Assembly: GCA_900551185.1 (NCBI GenBank)
Contig: URVF01000019.1
Span: 1-13,812 of the forward strand
Length of the DNA stretch: 13,812 nucleotides
Source: an uncultured Collinsella sp.
GTDB taxonomy: Bacteria > Actinomycetota > Coriobacteriia > Coriobacteriales > Coriobacteriaceae
Direction of reading: 5' to 3'
The notes under the pieces are model-generated. The model saw only the letters and a program-made list of their open reading frames with translations, was not told the origin of the DNA and made no database searches. Positions 1-6,005 of the stretch are shown here, in pieces. The position numbers and the translations under genes are program-made. Numbering within the stretch: the first letter of the stretch is position 1; every line of letters begins with the position of its first letter.

Positions 1-90
1 CCGGCGGGTGCCGGTGCCGTGGTGCTGGGACTTGCTCTCAACGCTGTCGCCCTGGTGGTCATCCGGCGCATTATGCGGGTGGAGCTATGA
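1..90 (+). CDS. TadB-like pilus platform protein, C-terminal end (partial)
   Basis: The window opens inside a reading frame that ends at the TGA at 88-90. The 29 visible residues are a hydrophobic helix (AVVLGLALNAVALVVI) followed by a short basic tail (RRIMRVEL). This matches the last membrane helix of a TadB/GspF-type platform protein. The stop overlaps the next start as ATGA, so the two are probably translationally coupled, and the next gene is itself a TadC-like F-family protein, which fits the usual tadB-tadC order. The assignment rests mainly on position and hydrophobicity, because too little sequence is present to see the T2SSF domain. Confidence 0.6.
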   Translation, partial: PAGAGAVVLGLALNAVALVVIRRIMRVEL

Positions 91-728
91 GCGCCCTGGT
101 CGGGGCCGCGGCGTGCCTGTGCGTGTTCAGCGTGTTTGTCGCGACGGGTTTGGAGCGTGCGGACGCACACGAGATCGCCCAGGTCTGCAAACGCGAAGCG
201 CTGCTGGTTGTTGCGGCCGCCCAATCGGTAACCGATGCCCTGACAGCACGGTTGAAAGGCATGCTCGGCACGGGTGGTACGGCGCAGGTGTCGCTTGGCG
301 AGGTGTCCGAGATGATCGACGTGGTGCGTCTGGGGCTTTCGGCTGGCCTTTCGTTCGATGCGGCGCTTGAGGTTTTTTGCGCCAATCGCCGATCGACGTT
401 GGCGCTCCGCCTTGAGCGAGCCTGCATGGCGTGGCAGGTGGGCGTGGGGACGCGCGAGGACGAGCTTCTGGCGGCCGCGCGCGATCTAGATGTGCGGGCA
501 CTCGAGACCTTTGCCATCACAGCGGGGCAGGCGCTTGCCCTCGGTGCCCCGCTTGCCGAGACGCTGGCGGCTCAAAGTCGCGAGATTCGCGCGGCCCATC
601 GCGCTGCAGTCGAGCGCGAGATCGAGCGCGCGCCGGTCAAGCTGCTGATTCCCACCGGCACGCTCATCTTGCCGGCGTTGCTTCTGTCCATATTGGGCCC
701 GCTGCTGGGAGCAGGCGGGATGATGTAG
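87..728 (+). CDS. tadC: TadC-like type II secretion F-family protein (pilus platform)
   Basis: This 213-residue membrane protein has an N-terminal hydrophobic segment (about residues 3-20) and a C-terminal membrane hairpin rich in Leu, Ile and Pro (about 185-208). Between them is a helical cytosolic region containing EVSEMIDVVRLGLSAG and FDAALEVF, a pattern typical of T2SSF domains. In Tad systems TadB and TadC form the inner-membrane platform on which the TadA ATPase acts to extrude Flp pilin. The start overlaps the upstream stop (ATGA at 87-90), and flp begins 10 bases after its stop. It is shorter than proteobacterial TadC, as I would expect for actinobacterial versions. Family placement is fairly secure; the choice of TadC over TadB comes from gene order. 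Confidence 0.8.
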   Translation: MSALVGAAACLCVFSVFVATGLERADAHEIAQVCKREALLVVAAAQSVTDALTARLKGMLGTGGTAQVSLGEVSEMIDVVRLGLSAGLSFDAALEVFCANRRSTLALRLERACMAWQVGVGTREDELLAAARDLDVRALETFAITAGQALALGAPLAETLAAQSREIRAAHRAAVEREIERAPVKLLIPTGTLILPALLLSILGPLLGAGGMM

Positions 729-738
729 GGAGGAATAC

Positions 739-972
739 ATGAATACGATGACTGACGTTGCTGGCAAGGTCTGGAGCTGGGCGTTTTGCCAGTCAATTCA
801 CGCTCGCCAGCGTGCCGAGGAGCTGCTGCGGGAGGAGAGCGCGCAGGGCACCACCGAGTACGCCATCCTGGTCGGTGTGCTCGTGGTGATCGCCATCATT
901 GCCATCGTCGCATTTAAGGGCAAGGTCCAAGATCTATGGAGCGCTATCAGCGAGGGCATCAACAGCCTGTAG
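739..972 (+). CDS. flp: Flp family type IVb pilin
   Basis: This 77-residue prepilin is the probable major subunit of the Tad pilus. A 38-residue leader precedes the class III processing region ESAQGTTEYAILVG, and a roughly 20-residue hydrophobic helix (AILVGVLVVIAIIAIVAF) and a short tail (KVQDLWSAISEGINSL) follow. The Glu-Tyr pair and the helix are Flp hallmarks. Putting the conserved Glu at +5 places cleavage between Ala and Gln rather than after the usual Gly. The ATG at 739 has a GGGAGG ribosome-binding site about 5 bases upstream. The gene follows tadC directly, and its 3' end overlaps the start proposed for the next gene. Confidence 0.9.
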   Translation: MNTMTDVAGKVWSWAFCQSIHARQRAEELLREESAQGTTEYAILVGVLVVIAIIAIVAFKGKVQDLWSAISEGINSL

Positions 973-1496
973 AGGGCGCCCGTCCCGTCGGCGCGTTGCT
1001 GGTGCTCGCCTGTGCGGTCGTGGCGGTGGCAGTGGCGGTTTGGGGACTTAACGCAGCACGGCAACAACGTTTAGGGGCTGCCGCGGATACGGGCTCGGGT
1101 TCGGCGGCGTCTCAAAAAGACGATGCGCGAGACGCGGACGATGCGAATGCCGCCGTCACGGCGCAAACGTTCTTGCAAGCACTCGACGAGCGAGCGGACG
1201 CTGCAACGGGTTCATCTGCAAACAATGCCGTCGCTGTTCGTCTCGCATGGTCCGAGTGCCGACCGATGACCGAAGCGGCGGCGGATATGCTGCGTGCCTA
1301 TCGCAAGGTGCCCACGGCGCAACTTGCTCTGAGCGGCTATCTCGACATCAAGGGCAACGTGTGGGGTGCCATCGTGCGCGACGGACGCGGCTGGGTCGAT
1401 ATGGTGACGGTTGCCGCGGATACTGGCGATGCTTCGTGTCGTCTGCGCGCGGTGCGCCTGGCCCCGCAAACAATAAGCTCAAAGGAGGGGTCGTGA
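936..1496 (+). CDS. Unrecognised single-pass membrane protein in the Tad operon
   Basis: I do not recognise this 186-residue protein. A basic N-terminus (MERYQRGHQQ, then GARP) precedes one strong membrane helix (about residues 20-39, ALLVLACAVVAVAVAVWGL). After it comes a low-complexity linker rich in Ala, Gly, Ser, Asp and Asn, then a C-terminal region with predicted strands (AQLALSGYLDI, WGAIVRDGRGWVDMVTVAAD). The topology suggests a membrane-anchored, externally exposed domain. The ATG at 936 lies inside the last 37 bases of flp in another frame and has no strong ribosome-binding site, so coupling to flp is likely; an in-frame TTG near 996 is an alternative start. The stop is followed one base later by the next ATG, with AAAGGAGGGG at 1481-1490. 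Position suggests a pilus assembly accessory protein, but nothing in the sequence proves it. Confidence 0.7.
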   Translation: MERYQRGHQQPVEGARPVGALLVLACAVVAVAVAVWGLNAARQQRLGAAADTGSGSAASQKDDARDADDANAAVTAQTFLQALDERADAATGSSANNAVAVRLAWSECRPMTEAAADMLRAYRKVPTAQLALSGYLDIKGNVWGAIVRDGRGWVDMVTVAADTGDASCRLRAVRLAPQTISSKEGS

Positions 1497-1497
1497 A

Positions 1498-1716
1498 ATG
1501 CATGACGTCCTGCGCGAGGAATCTGCCCAGGCGACGGTCGAATACGCCATCGTCACGGTGGCGCTGTTATCGATCGTGCTGGCGATTGCGGGGCTTTGGC
1601 GTGCTGGCACCGATGGGCACTTGGCGGCGCTGGTTGAGCGGGCGGCATCCCATGGCGTTGCCTCGACGTCGGTTATCGACGCCGCTGCGGGCGCTAAGGA
1701 CATCGCGTTGTATTGA
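1498..1716 (+). CDS. Small TadE/Flp-like pseudopilin
   Basis: This 72-residue protein has a very short leader (MHDVLREES), the prepilin-like motif AQATVEYAIV and one hydrophobic helix (about residues 17-33, IVTVALLSIVLAIAGLW), followed by a short Ala-rich tail. The REESAQxTxEYAI block is nearly the same as in flp, so this is probably a minor pseudopilin or second Flp-like subunit that inserts in the inner membrane and is trimmed by the prepilin peptidase. A strong ribosome-binding site, AGGAGGGG, lies about 7 bases upstream of the ATG. The stop at 1714-1716 falls at the start of the TadE-like reading frame. The tail has no family signature I recognise. Confidence 0.8.
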   Translation: MHDVLREESAQATVEYAIVTVALLSIVLAIAGLWRAGTDGHLAALVERAASHGVASTSVIDAAAGAKDIALY

Positions 1717-2188
1717 TATCGCGCGCGAGGACCGGGCGCAGTCTACGGTCGAGGCTGCTTTTTTGCTGCCGACGTTTCTGATGCTCATTCTTCTCGCACT
1801 GCAACCGGTGTGTTTGCTCTATACGCGCGCGGTCATGGAGTCTGCCGCTGCCGAGACCGCGCGGCTCATGACCACGACGACGGCGGAGGACGACGATCTT
1901 AAGGAGTTCACCCGCCGCCGGCTTGCCGCAGTGCCCAACGTTTCGATCTTTCATGCCGGCGGGCCGTTGTCGTGGGATGTCGAGCTTAGCCGGGCCGATG
2001 CGGGCGGCGTCTCGTCCGTGTCCGTTTCCGGCGAGGTCAAGCCGTTGCCTGTGATCGGTGCGTTTGCGCAGGTTATGGGTGGTACCGCCGAGGGCGGCTA
2101 CGTTGAGCTCAAGGTCGATGTCTCGTATCAATCACGTCCCGAATGGCTGGAGGGAGATTATGATTCGTGGATTGCTGCATGGGATTAA
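1652..2188 (+). CDS. TadE-like pseudopilin (start uncertain)
   Basis: The core of this frame reads AREDRAQSTVEAAFLLP followed by a hydrophobic helix, then CLLYTRAVMESAAAETARLM, a typical TadE pattern of a processed N-terminal helix leading into an amphipathic stretch. The rest (about 100 residues) is a small exported domain. TadE-type minor pseudopilins help initiate or anchor the Flp pilus. The start is the weak point. The only in-frame ATG near the motif is at 1652, giving 178 residues, but it overlaps the previous gene by 65 bases and lacks a good ribosome-binding site. An ATT at 1712 overlaps the preceding stop by one base, has AAGGA 11 bases upstream, and would give a leader as short as that of the neighbouring pseudopilins. 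The 3' end overlaps the next gene by 29 bases. Confidence 0.8.
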   Translation: MALPRRRLSTPLRALRTSRCIDIAREDRAQSTVEAAFLLPTFLMLILLALQPVCLLYTRAVMESAAAETARLMTTTTAEDDDLKEFTRRRLAAVPNVSIFHAGGPLSWDVELSRADAGGVSSVSVSGEVKPLPVIGAFAQVMGGTAEGGYVELKVDVSYQSRPEWLEGDYDSWIAAWD

Positions 2189-4313
2189 GCGTTTCTGGTC
2201 TAGACGCGTTTTGACGCGCCGTCCGAGCTGCCATCGCAAGCGAGGCGGCTTTATGGGCCGCGCCGGTATCGACCTGTTTATCGAAGACGGTGCCTACACC
2301 ACGCTTTCTTCTGCCGTGGTCATCCTAGTGGTGCTCACGTTGTTGTTTTCGTCGACCGCGGCGATATGGAGCATGTCGCGTGCCGGGGATACCCAGGTGG
2401 CGGCCGATAGCGGCGCGTTGGCGGGTGCCAACGTGGTGTCGTCCTATCACACGGCTGCCACGGTGGTTGATGCGAGCATCTTGAGCCTGGGGCTAGCGGG
2501 GTTTGCCACAATCGGGACGGGCCTGGTTGCCATTCTCATCCCAGGTGCCGAACCAGTTGCCGGCAATATGGTCGACACCGGGATTGAGATCATTAAAACG
2601 CGCAACAAGTTTGCCAAAAGCGCATCGGAAGGCTTGCAGAAAATCGAGACGGCTCTGCCGTATCTGATTGCCGCGCGTGCCACGCAGGCGGTGTCGGCGC
2701 AGGATACCGATAGTGTGGCCTATACCGGTACGGCGCTTGCTGTGCCCAGGACATCCGAGTCGGACTTCGCTGCGCTCAAAGGGCCAGAGATCTCGACCGA
2801 TACCATTAAAGACACATCAGATGATTTAGAGCGTGCGGCCGAGGAGCTGCGGAAGGCTTCTGAGGACACGGCGAAGGCTAAAGAGCGCGCTTGGCTGGCG
2901 GATTGTGGTGGGTCTGACAAGGGCTCGGTTAGCAGCTGTTCTTGCATGTGGGAGCGTGCGAAAAGCCTGACGGATCTCTCTGGTGCTCAAAATCCGCATT
3001 ACGCTTCGAGCGTTACATGGGAACCGCAAGTGGCGCTCGATCGCGCGAAGGCCTACTATCGCCAGCGCCTGGCAAATGAGAAACCGCTTGGCGAGGGTCC
3101 GGAAAAACAGGCAGATTCTGCTGCACGAAAGGTGTTCTTCGCTTATGCGAGCGAAGAAGTCGAGCGGGCATATATAACTGAAAAGGACGGCAAAGTTTCC
3201 GCCCACATCCCTTTCCTTCCGCGAAATCCAGATGAGGCGCGGGCGACTGAACTCTATACCGATGCGTGTTGGCCCACGAGTGAAGTAGATAAAGTTACCT
3301 ATTTGCATTATGGGACTGACTGTCCACATTACAAAAAAGGAAAGCCAGGTGGGCTGGCATCCGTCGCAGATTTTGACGGTCACGAAACGTGTAGCGAATG
3401 CCATTTCGGTGTGTCGTCTTTAGGGTACGTTGCGATTGCAACGACTTCTGTCGAAAGGGGCTTCGAGTACCACTTCGATAAGTTCAAAGAGGCCCTGGAA
3501 GACTACGTCGAATGCCGCAACAAGGAGTTCGAGCTCGAGCGTCAGACCGAAGACGAGGCCGACCGTGCGGGCAATGCGTTTGGCCAGGCCATTAAAGCGC
3601 TTTCGGGCGAGCGCCCGCGTATCGCCCCACCTGGACGCAACGGCGTGGTCGCATTTGCAGTTTCGGGTGACATTACCAGCCCCGATCAACTTAACTCCTC
3701 GTTTAACACGGCAGTCAGGCTTGGCGATCGCGGTGCTATCTCTGCCGCGGTGCTGACGCCCGATGAGGCGACGGCGCAAAACAACGTGCTTTCGCGATTT
3801 TTTTCGACATTGAAGGAACGCTCGGGCGGCGTTGCCGGCGTGCTCGACGGCGTCATGGATGTTTGGGGACGGCTGCTCGTGGGATACGGTGATATCCAAG
3901 GTTCGGCCGACGAGCTTATGGACGAGATGATTAAAGACCTAGGAGGGGGCAGCGGTGCGTTGGGCTCCATTGCATCGTGGCTCGGCGATACCGTTTCGGC
4001 GTCCGTGGCGGCGCTGGGTTTGGAACCGTGCGACTTGCGCCTGCGAAAGCCGGTGCTGACCGATTCCGCCAATGTCATTAAGAGCCCGGGGTCTGACATT
4101 GCGGGTCTTTCTCAAGCGCAAGACAAACTGCGAAGTATTCCGTTGGGCGTGACCGATCCCAAGGCGCTTTGCGAGGCGTTGGAATATCAAGTCGAACGCA
4201 CCATTAGCGGTACGGTGTTCACACTTGCGGAGATTCCTCTGCCCGGCGGCGGCTCCATCCCGCTCACCGTCGATGTCGCCACGCTGGTTGGCGCTCTGGG
4301 CGGTGGGTCGTAA
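2160..4313 (+). CDS. TadG-like (TIGR03816-type) pilus-associated membrane protein with Cys/His insert
   Basis: This is a 717-residue protein. After a basic leader (residues 1-35), the segment FIEDGAYTTLSSAVVILV begins a membrane helix, and then GDTQVAADSGALAGANVV follows. The AADxxALAGA pattern is characteristic of TadG-like and 'helicase/secretion neighborhood TadE-like' proteins. A second hydrophobic region (about 105-130, LSLGLAGFATIGTGLVAILI) follows, then helical regions with heptad-like charge (about 220-245). The middle is cysteine-rich: C249, C260, C262, C370, then H383-x4-C388-x-H390 and C411-x2-C414-H415. The C-terminal part contains SGDITSPDQLNSSF and ends in a Gly-rich tail. I chose the ATG at 2160 because GGAGGGAG lies at 2149-2156 and the start overlaps the TadE-like gene. 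TadG-type proteins are usually secreted or envelope components of the Tad apparatus. The specific role of this one is unknown. Confidence 0.75.
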   Translation: MIRGLLHGIKRFWSRRVLTRRPSCHRKRGGFMGRAGIDLFIEDGAYTTLSSAVVILVVLTLLFSSTAAIWSMSRAGDTQVAADSGALAGANVVSSYHTAATVVDASILSLGLAGFATIGTGLVAILIPGAEPVAGNMVDTGIEIIKTRNKFAKSASEGLQKIETALPYLIAARATQAVSAQDTDSVAYTGTALAVPRTSESDFAALKGPEISTDTIKDTSDDLERAAEELRKASEDTAKAKERAWLADCGGSDKGSVSSCSCMWERAKSLTDLSGAQNPHYASSVTWEPQVALDRAKAYYRQRLANEKPLGEGPEKQADSAARKVFFAYASEEVERAYITEKDGKVSAHIPFLPRNPDEARATELYTDACWPTSEVDKVTYLHYGTDCPHYKKGKPGGLASVADFDGHETCSECHFGVSSLGYVAIATTSVERGFEYHFDKFKEALEDYVECRNKEFELERQTEDEADRAGNAFGQAIKALSGERPRIAPPGRNGVVAFAVSGDITSPDQLNSSFNTAVRLGDRGAISAAVLTPDEATAQNNVLSRFFSTLKERSGGVAGVLDGVMDVWGRLLVGYGDIQGSADELMDEMIKDLGGGSGALGSIASWLGDTVSASVAALGLEPCDLRLRKPVLTDSANVIKSPGSDIAGLSQAQDKLRSIPLGVTDPKALCEALEYQVERTISGTVFTLAEIPLPGGGSIPLTVDVATLVGALGGGS

Positions 4314-4789
4314 TGAGTATCCGCATGCGTCTGCGCGAGGAGCGCGCCCAAGCGACGGTGGAGATGGCAGTGGTTACGCCCGTTTTGCTGGTGCTGGCAC
4401 TCATCGTGTACAACGTCATGATCTTTGCCAGCGCTGTCGCGCGCTTCGACCGCGTGGTGCCCGACATCGTGCTAGCGCATGCCGTGGCGTCGGAGGGGGA
4501 GGGCGACGAAAGCTCTGCCGATGCCTCGGCGACGGTTCAGACTCAAATTCTGAATGCCATGGAAGGCTATGACTTACAGATCGAAGTGTCGAGCGAGCAA
4601 GGCGCGAAGGCATCGGATGGTGGCCTGCTCTCCCTATCCGGTACGTTTAGGACCTACACCTGCACCATGCACTATGAGCCGTGGCCGACTTCTCTCAGCA
4701 TCGCTGGCGTTCCGCTGGGGGCGCCGACAACGTTGTCGCACGAGCGCGCGGTGACGGTCGATCCATGGCGTCCGGGGGTGGTCATGTGA
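4313..4789 (+). CDS. TadE/TadF-like pseudopilin
   Basis: This 158-residue protein begins MSIRMRLREERAQATVEMAV, so the same AQxTVE processing motif as in the upstream pseudopilins lies about 12 residues from the start. A hydrophobic helix (about 18-40, VTPVLLVLALIVYNVMIFA) follows, and then an exported domain of roughly 115 residues. This is the standard TadE/TadF layout. The start overlaps the preceding stop as TAATG (4311-4315), and the stop overlaps the next start as GTGA, so the protein sits in the middle of a coupled chain. One Cys (in YTCTMHYEPW) is visible, but no other catalytic or binding motif. It probably acts as a minor pseudopilin with the TadE-like and TadG-like proteins. Confidence 0.8.
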   Translation: MSIRMRLREERAQATVEMAVVTPVLLVLALIVYNVMIFASAVARFDRVVPDIVLAHAVASEGEGDESSADASATVQTQILNAMEGYDLQIEVSSEQGAKASDGGLLSLSGTFRTYTCTMHYEPWPTSLSIAGVPLGAPTTLSHERAVTVDPWRPGVVM

Positions 4790-5145
4790 CCGCAGTCTCG
4801 TCCTACATCGCTTACGCGCGGGCACTCAACAGGCTGGGTTGGACGCCGGCCGAGTTTGTGGTGGCGGAGTCGTTTGTCGTGCGCCTGCGCGGCATGCTGG
4901 GACGGCGTCCGGTTGCCGCCAACGGCCTGCCGCTCGTCATGGCGTTTCCACGCTGCTCTTCGGTCCATACGTGTTTTATGGCCTATCCCATCGACATCGC
5001 CTTCATCGATCGCGACGGCAATATCCTCGCGCGCTACGAAAACGTCCGTCCTTGGCACATGTGCTCTTGCCTCGGCGCCTGGGCCGTACTAGAGCGTCCT
5101 TCAATCATTGTTTCGACTCCTGCTCTCCAACGCGTGCCGGCTTAA
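4786..5145 (+). CDS. DUF192 family protein at the end of the Tad operon
   Basis: This 119-residue protein belongs to the DUF192 family (PF02643). The core FMAYPIDIAFIDRDGNIL (about residues 64-81) followed by PWHM and AVLE matches the family pattern of fMxxPiDixFiDxxG, Pwx and a terminal vlE. The family is small and all-beta, with no settled biochemical function. I chose GTG at 4786 because it overlaps the preceding stop (GTGA) and has GGGGGTGG upstream; an in-frame ATG at 4765 would add seven residues. Cys57, Cys63, Cys93 and Cys95 are clustered around the core and could form a metal or disulfide site. It has no signal peptide. Coupling to the pseudopilin gene suggests a role in the pilus system, which is inference from position. 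Confidence 0.85.
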   Translation: MTAVSSYIAYARALNRLGWTPAEFVVAESFVVRLRGMLGRRPVAANGLPLVMAFPRCSSVHTCFMAYPIDIAFIDRDGNILARYENVRPWHMCSCLGAWAVLERPSIIVSTPALQRVPA

Positions 5146-5163
5146 GAATTGGCGACAGTGGAC

Positions 5164-5178
5164 TTTCGTCATACGAAA
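5164..5178. promoter_or_regulatory. Palindrome in the toxin-antitoxin promoter region, candidate operator
   Basis: TTTCGT and ACGAAA are perfect 6-bp inverted arms separated by CAT. The palindrome lies 26 bases before the toxin start and between weak promoter-like hexamers. One pairing is TTGGCG (5149-5154) with TACGAA (5172-5177), which places the palindrome over the -10 element. A ribbon-helix-helix antitoxin encoded just downstream is the natural candidate to bind here and repress its own operon. The palindrome itself is seen directly; its role is inferred. Confidence 0.5.
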
Positions 5179-5203
5179 TTGGGTAAGATGGAGGAGAAGA
5201 TGC

Positions 5204-5470
5204 ATGGATGTTGAGATCCATCCCAACGCTAAAAAGCACCTGACGGAAAAGCAGGTGCTTAGCGCTTGGCTTGCGGTTACTGAGTGCATTCGTCGCGAGT
5301 CGAAGGACGAGCCGCTGAGATGGCTTGCAATTGGATGGCTCTCAGACGGACGAAGCGTGGAGCTTGTCGCGGTGGAGCTTGTCCGTGGGTGGCTTATCAT
5401 TCATGCCTTGTCTCCAGTCCAGAAGAAATTTTGGCAGGAGATTGAACAGGCTCGGCAAAGGGGTCGATGA
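5204..5470 (+). CDS. Putative BrnT-like toxin of a type II toxin-antitoxin pair
   Basis: This 88-residue protein runs from HPNAKKHLTEKQVLSAW through a short helix to three predicted strands (LAIGWLSDGRSVELVAVEL, WLIIHALS), then the terminal helix QKKFWQEIEQARQ. The layout of a KH-containing N-terminus, an iGxxxdGR turn, a buried strand with I-I-H-A and a C-terminal helix resembles BrnT and other small RelE-fold mRNA interferases. Such toxins cleave RNA and are neutralised by the adjacent antitoxin. The ATG at 5204 has GGAGGAG at 5190-5196; the frame extends further upstream, but without a good ribosome-binding site. The stop overlaps the antitoxin start by 3 bases. Toxin-first order is typical of brnTA. 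Fold assignment is moderate and I cannot confirm catalytic residues. Confidence 0.6.
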   Translation: MDVEIHPNAKKHLTEKQVLSAWLAVTECIRRESKDEPLRWLAIGWLSDGRSVELVAVELVRGWLIIHALSPVQKKFWQEIEQARQRGR

Positions 5471-5754
5471 TGGGCAAGACGTATACGGCCGCTAATGGTC
5501 AGGTTGTAACGGATGAAATGATTGACGCGTGGTGCGAGTCGTACGAGCGCGGAGAGTTTCCGGATGGCGAACACACCGTTGGCGGGATTGTGCATGGACG
5601 GCCCCCGCTCTCAGGTGAGGGGACGGCAACGCTGTCGGTCAAGATTCCTCTGGGAATGAAGGAGGCCATTCGTCGACGGGCGGCTGCCGAGGGGATGACG
5701 CCAAGTGAGTTTGCCCGTGCGGCTCTGAGTGAAAAACTTCTTGCTGCCGGCTGA
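5467..5754 (+). CDS. Ribbon-helix-helix antitoxin
   Basis: This 95-residue protein has an N-terminal region (NGQVVTDEMIDAWCESYERG, then GIVHGRPPLSG) and a C-terminal ribbon-helix-helix domain. The domain is the strand ATLSVKIPLGM (about residues 53-63), helix EAIRRRAAAEG and helix PSEFARAALSEKLLA. RHH proteins dimerise to bind palindromic DNA, and their flexible extension usually wraps the toxin. Here the order is reversed from the common form, with the DNA-binding domain at the C-terminus and the probable toxin-binding segment at the N-terminus. It starts inside the toxin stop (ATGA at 5467-5470); a second ATG at 5470 is also possible, and AAAGGGG lies just upstream. It probably represses the operon through the palindrome at 5164-5178. 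Confidence 0.75.
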   Translation: MMGKTYTAANGQVVTDEMIDAWCESYERGEFPDGEHTVGGIVHGRPPLSGEGTATLSVKIPLGMKEAIRRRAAAEGMTPSEFARAALSEKLLAAG

Positions 5755-5778
5755 TGCCTCTGACGTGCCGATTTATAG

Positions 5779-5819
5779 AACCGAGGCTGTGCTCAAAAAC
5801 TTTTTTAAAATTCTCGGTT
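5779..5819. repeat. 7-bp inverted repeat upstream of tRNA-Phe
   Basis: AACCGAG (5779-5785) and CTCGGTT (5813-5819) are perfect inverted arms around a 27-base AT-rich centre containing a T6 run. The right arm runs into the -35 hexamer of the tRNA-Phe promoter. It could be a weak terminator for the toxin-antitoxin operon, a regulator site, or chance. Confidence 0.3.
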
Positions 5820-5845
5820 GACCGGAACGCGTCCTTGGTTATACT
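5818..5845 (+). promoter_or_regulatory. Sigma-70-type promoter of tRNA-Phe
   Basis: TTGACC (-35, 5818-5823) and TATACT (-10, 5840-5845) are close to consensus and separated by 16 bases. They place the start of transcription near 5852, about 26 bases before the tRNA. The region upstream is AT-rich (AAAAACTTTTTTAAAATT), which could act as an UP-like element. Confidence 0.8.
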
Positions 5846-5877
5846 AATCAAGCCTTGAAACAAGGCACACCTCAAAT

Positions 5878-5950
<73 letters not shown>

Positions 5951-5963
5951 CCTTGAATTGACT

Positions 5964-5993
5964 AGGACCTCTGCAAAGGGGTCCTTTTCTTTT
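5964..5993 (+). terminator. Rho-independent terminator of tRNA-Phe
   Basis: AGGACCTC (5964-5971) pairs with GGGGTCCT (5978-5985), giving 8 bp with one T-G pair and a 6-base loop TGCAAA. The tract TTTCTTTT follows at 5986-5993. The fold and U tract make this a strong intrinsic terminator, so the hairpin array downstream probably needs its own transcription or read-through. Confidence 0.85.
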
Positions 5994-6005
5994 ATTGAGG
6001 GCTCT

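Noticed and set aside
2826..3404. Open frame on the - strand inside the TadG-like gene (192 codons)
   Set aside because: The + strand frame is continuous with a strong ribosome-binding site and family motifs; the antisense product has no recognisable features.
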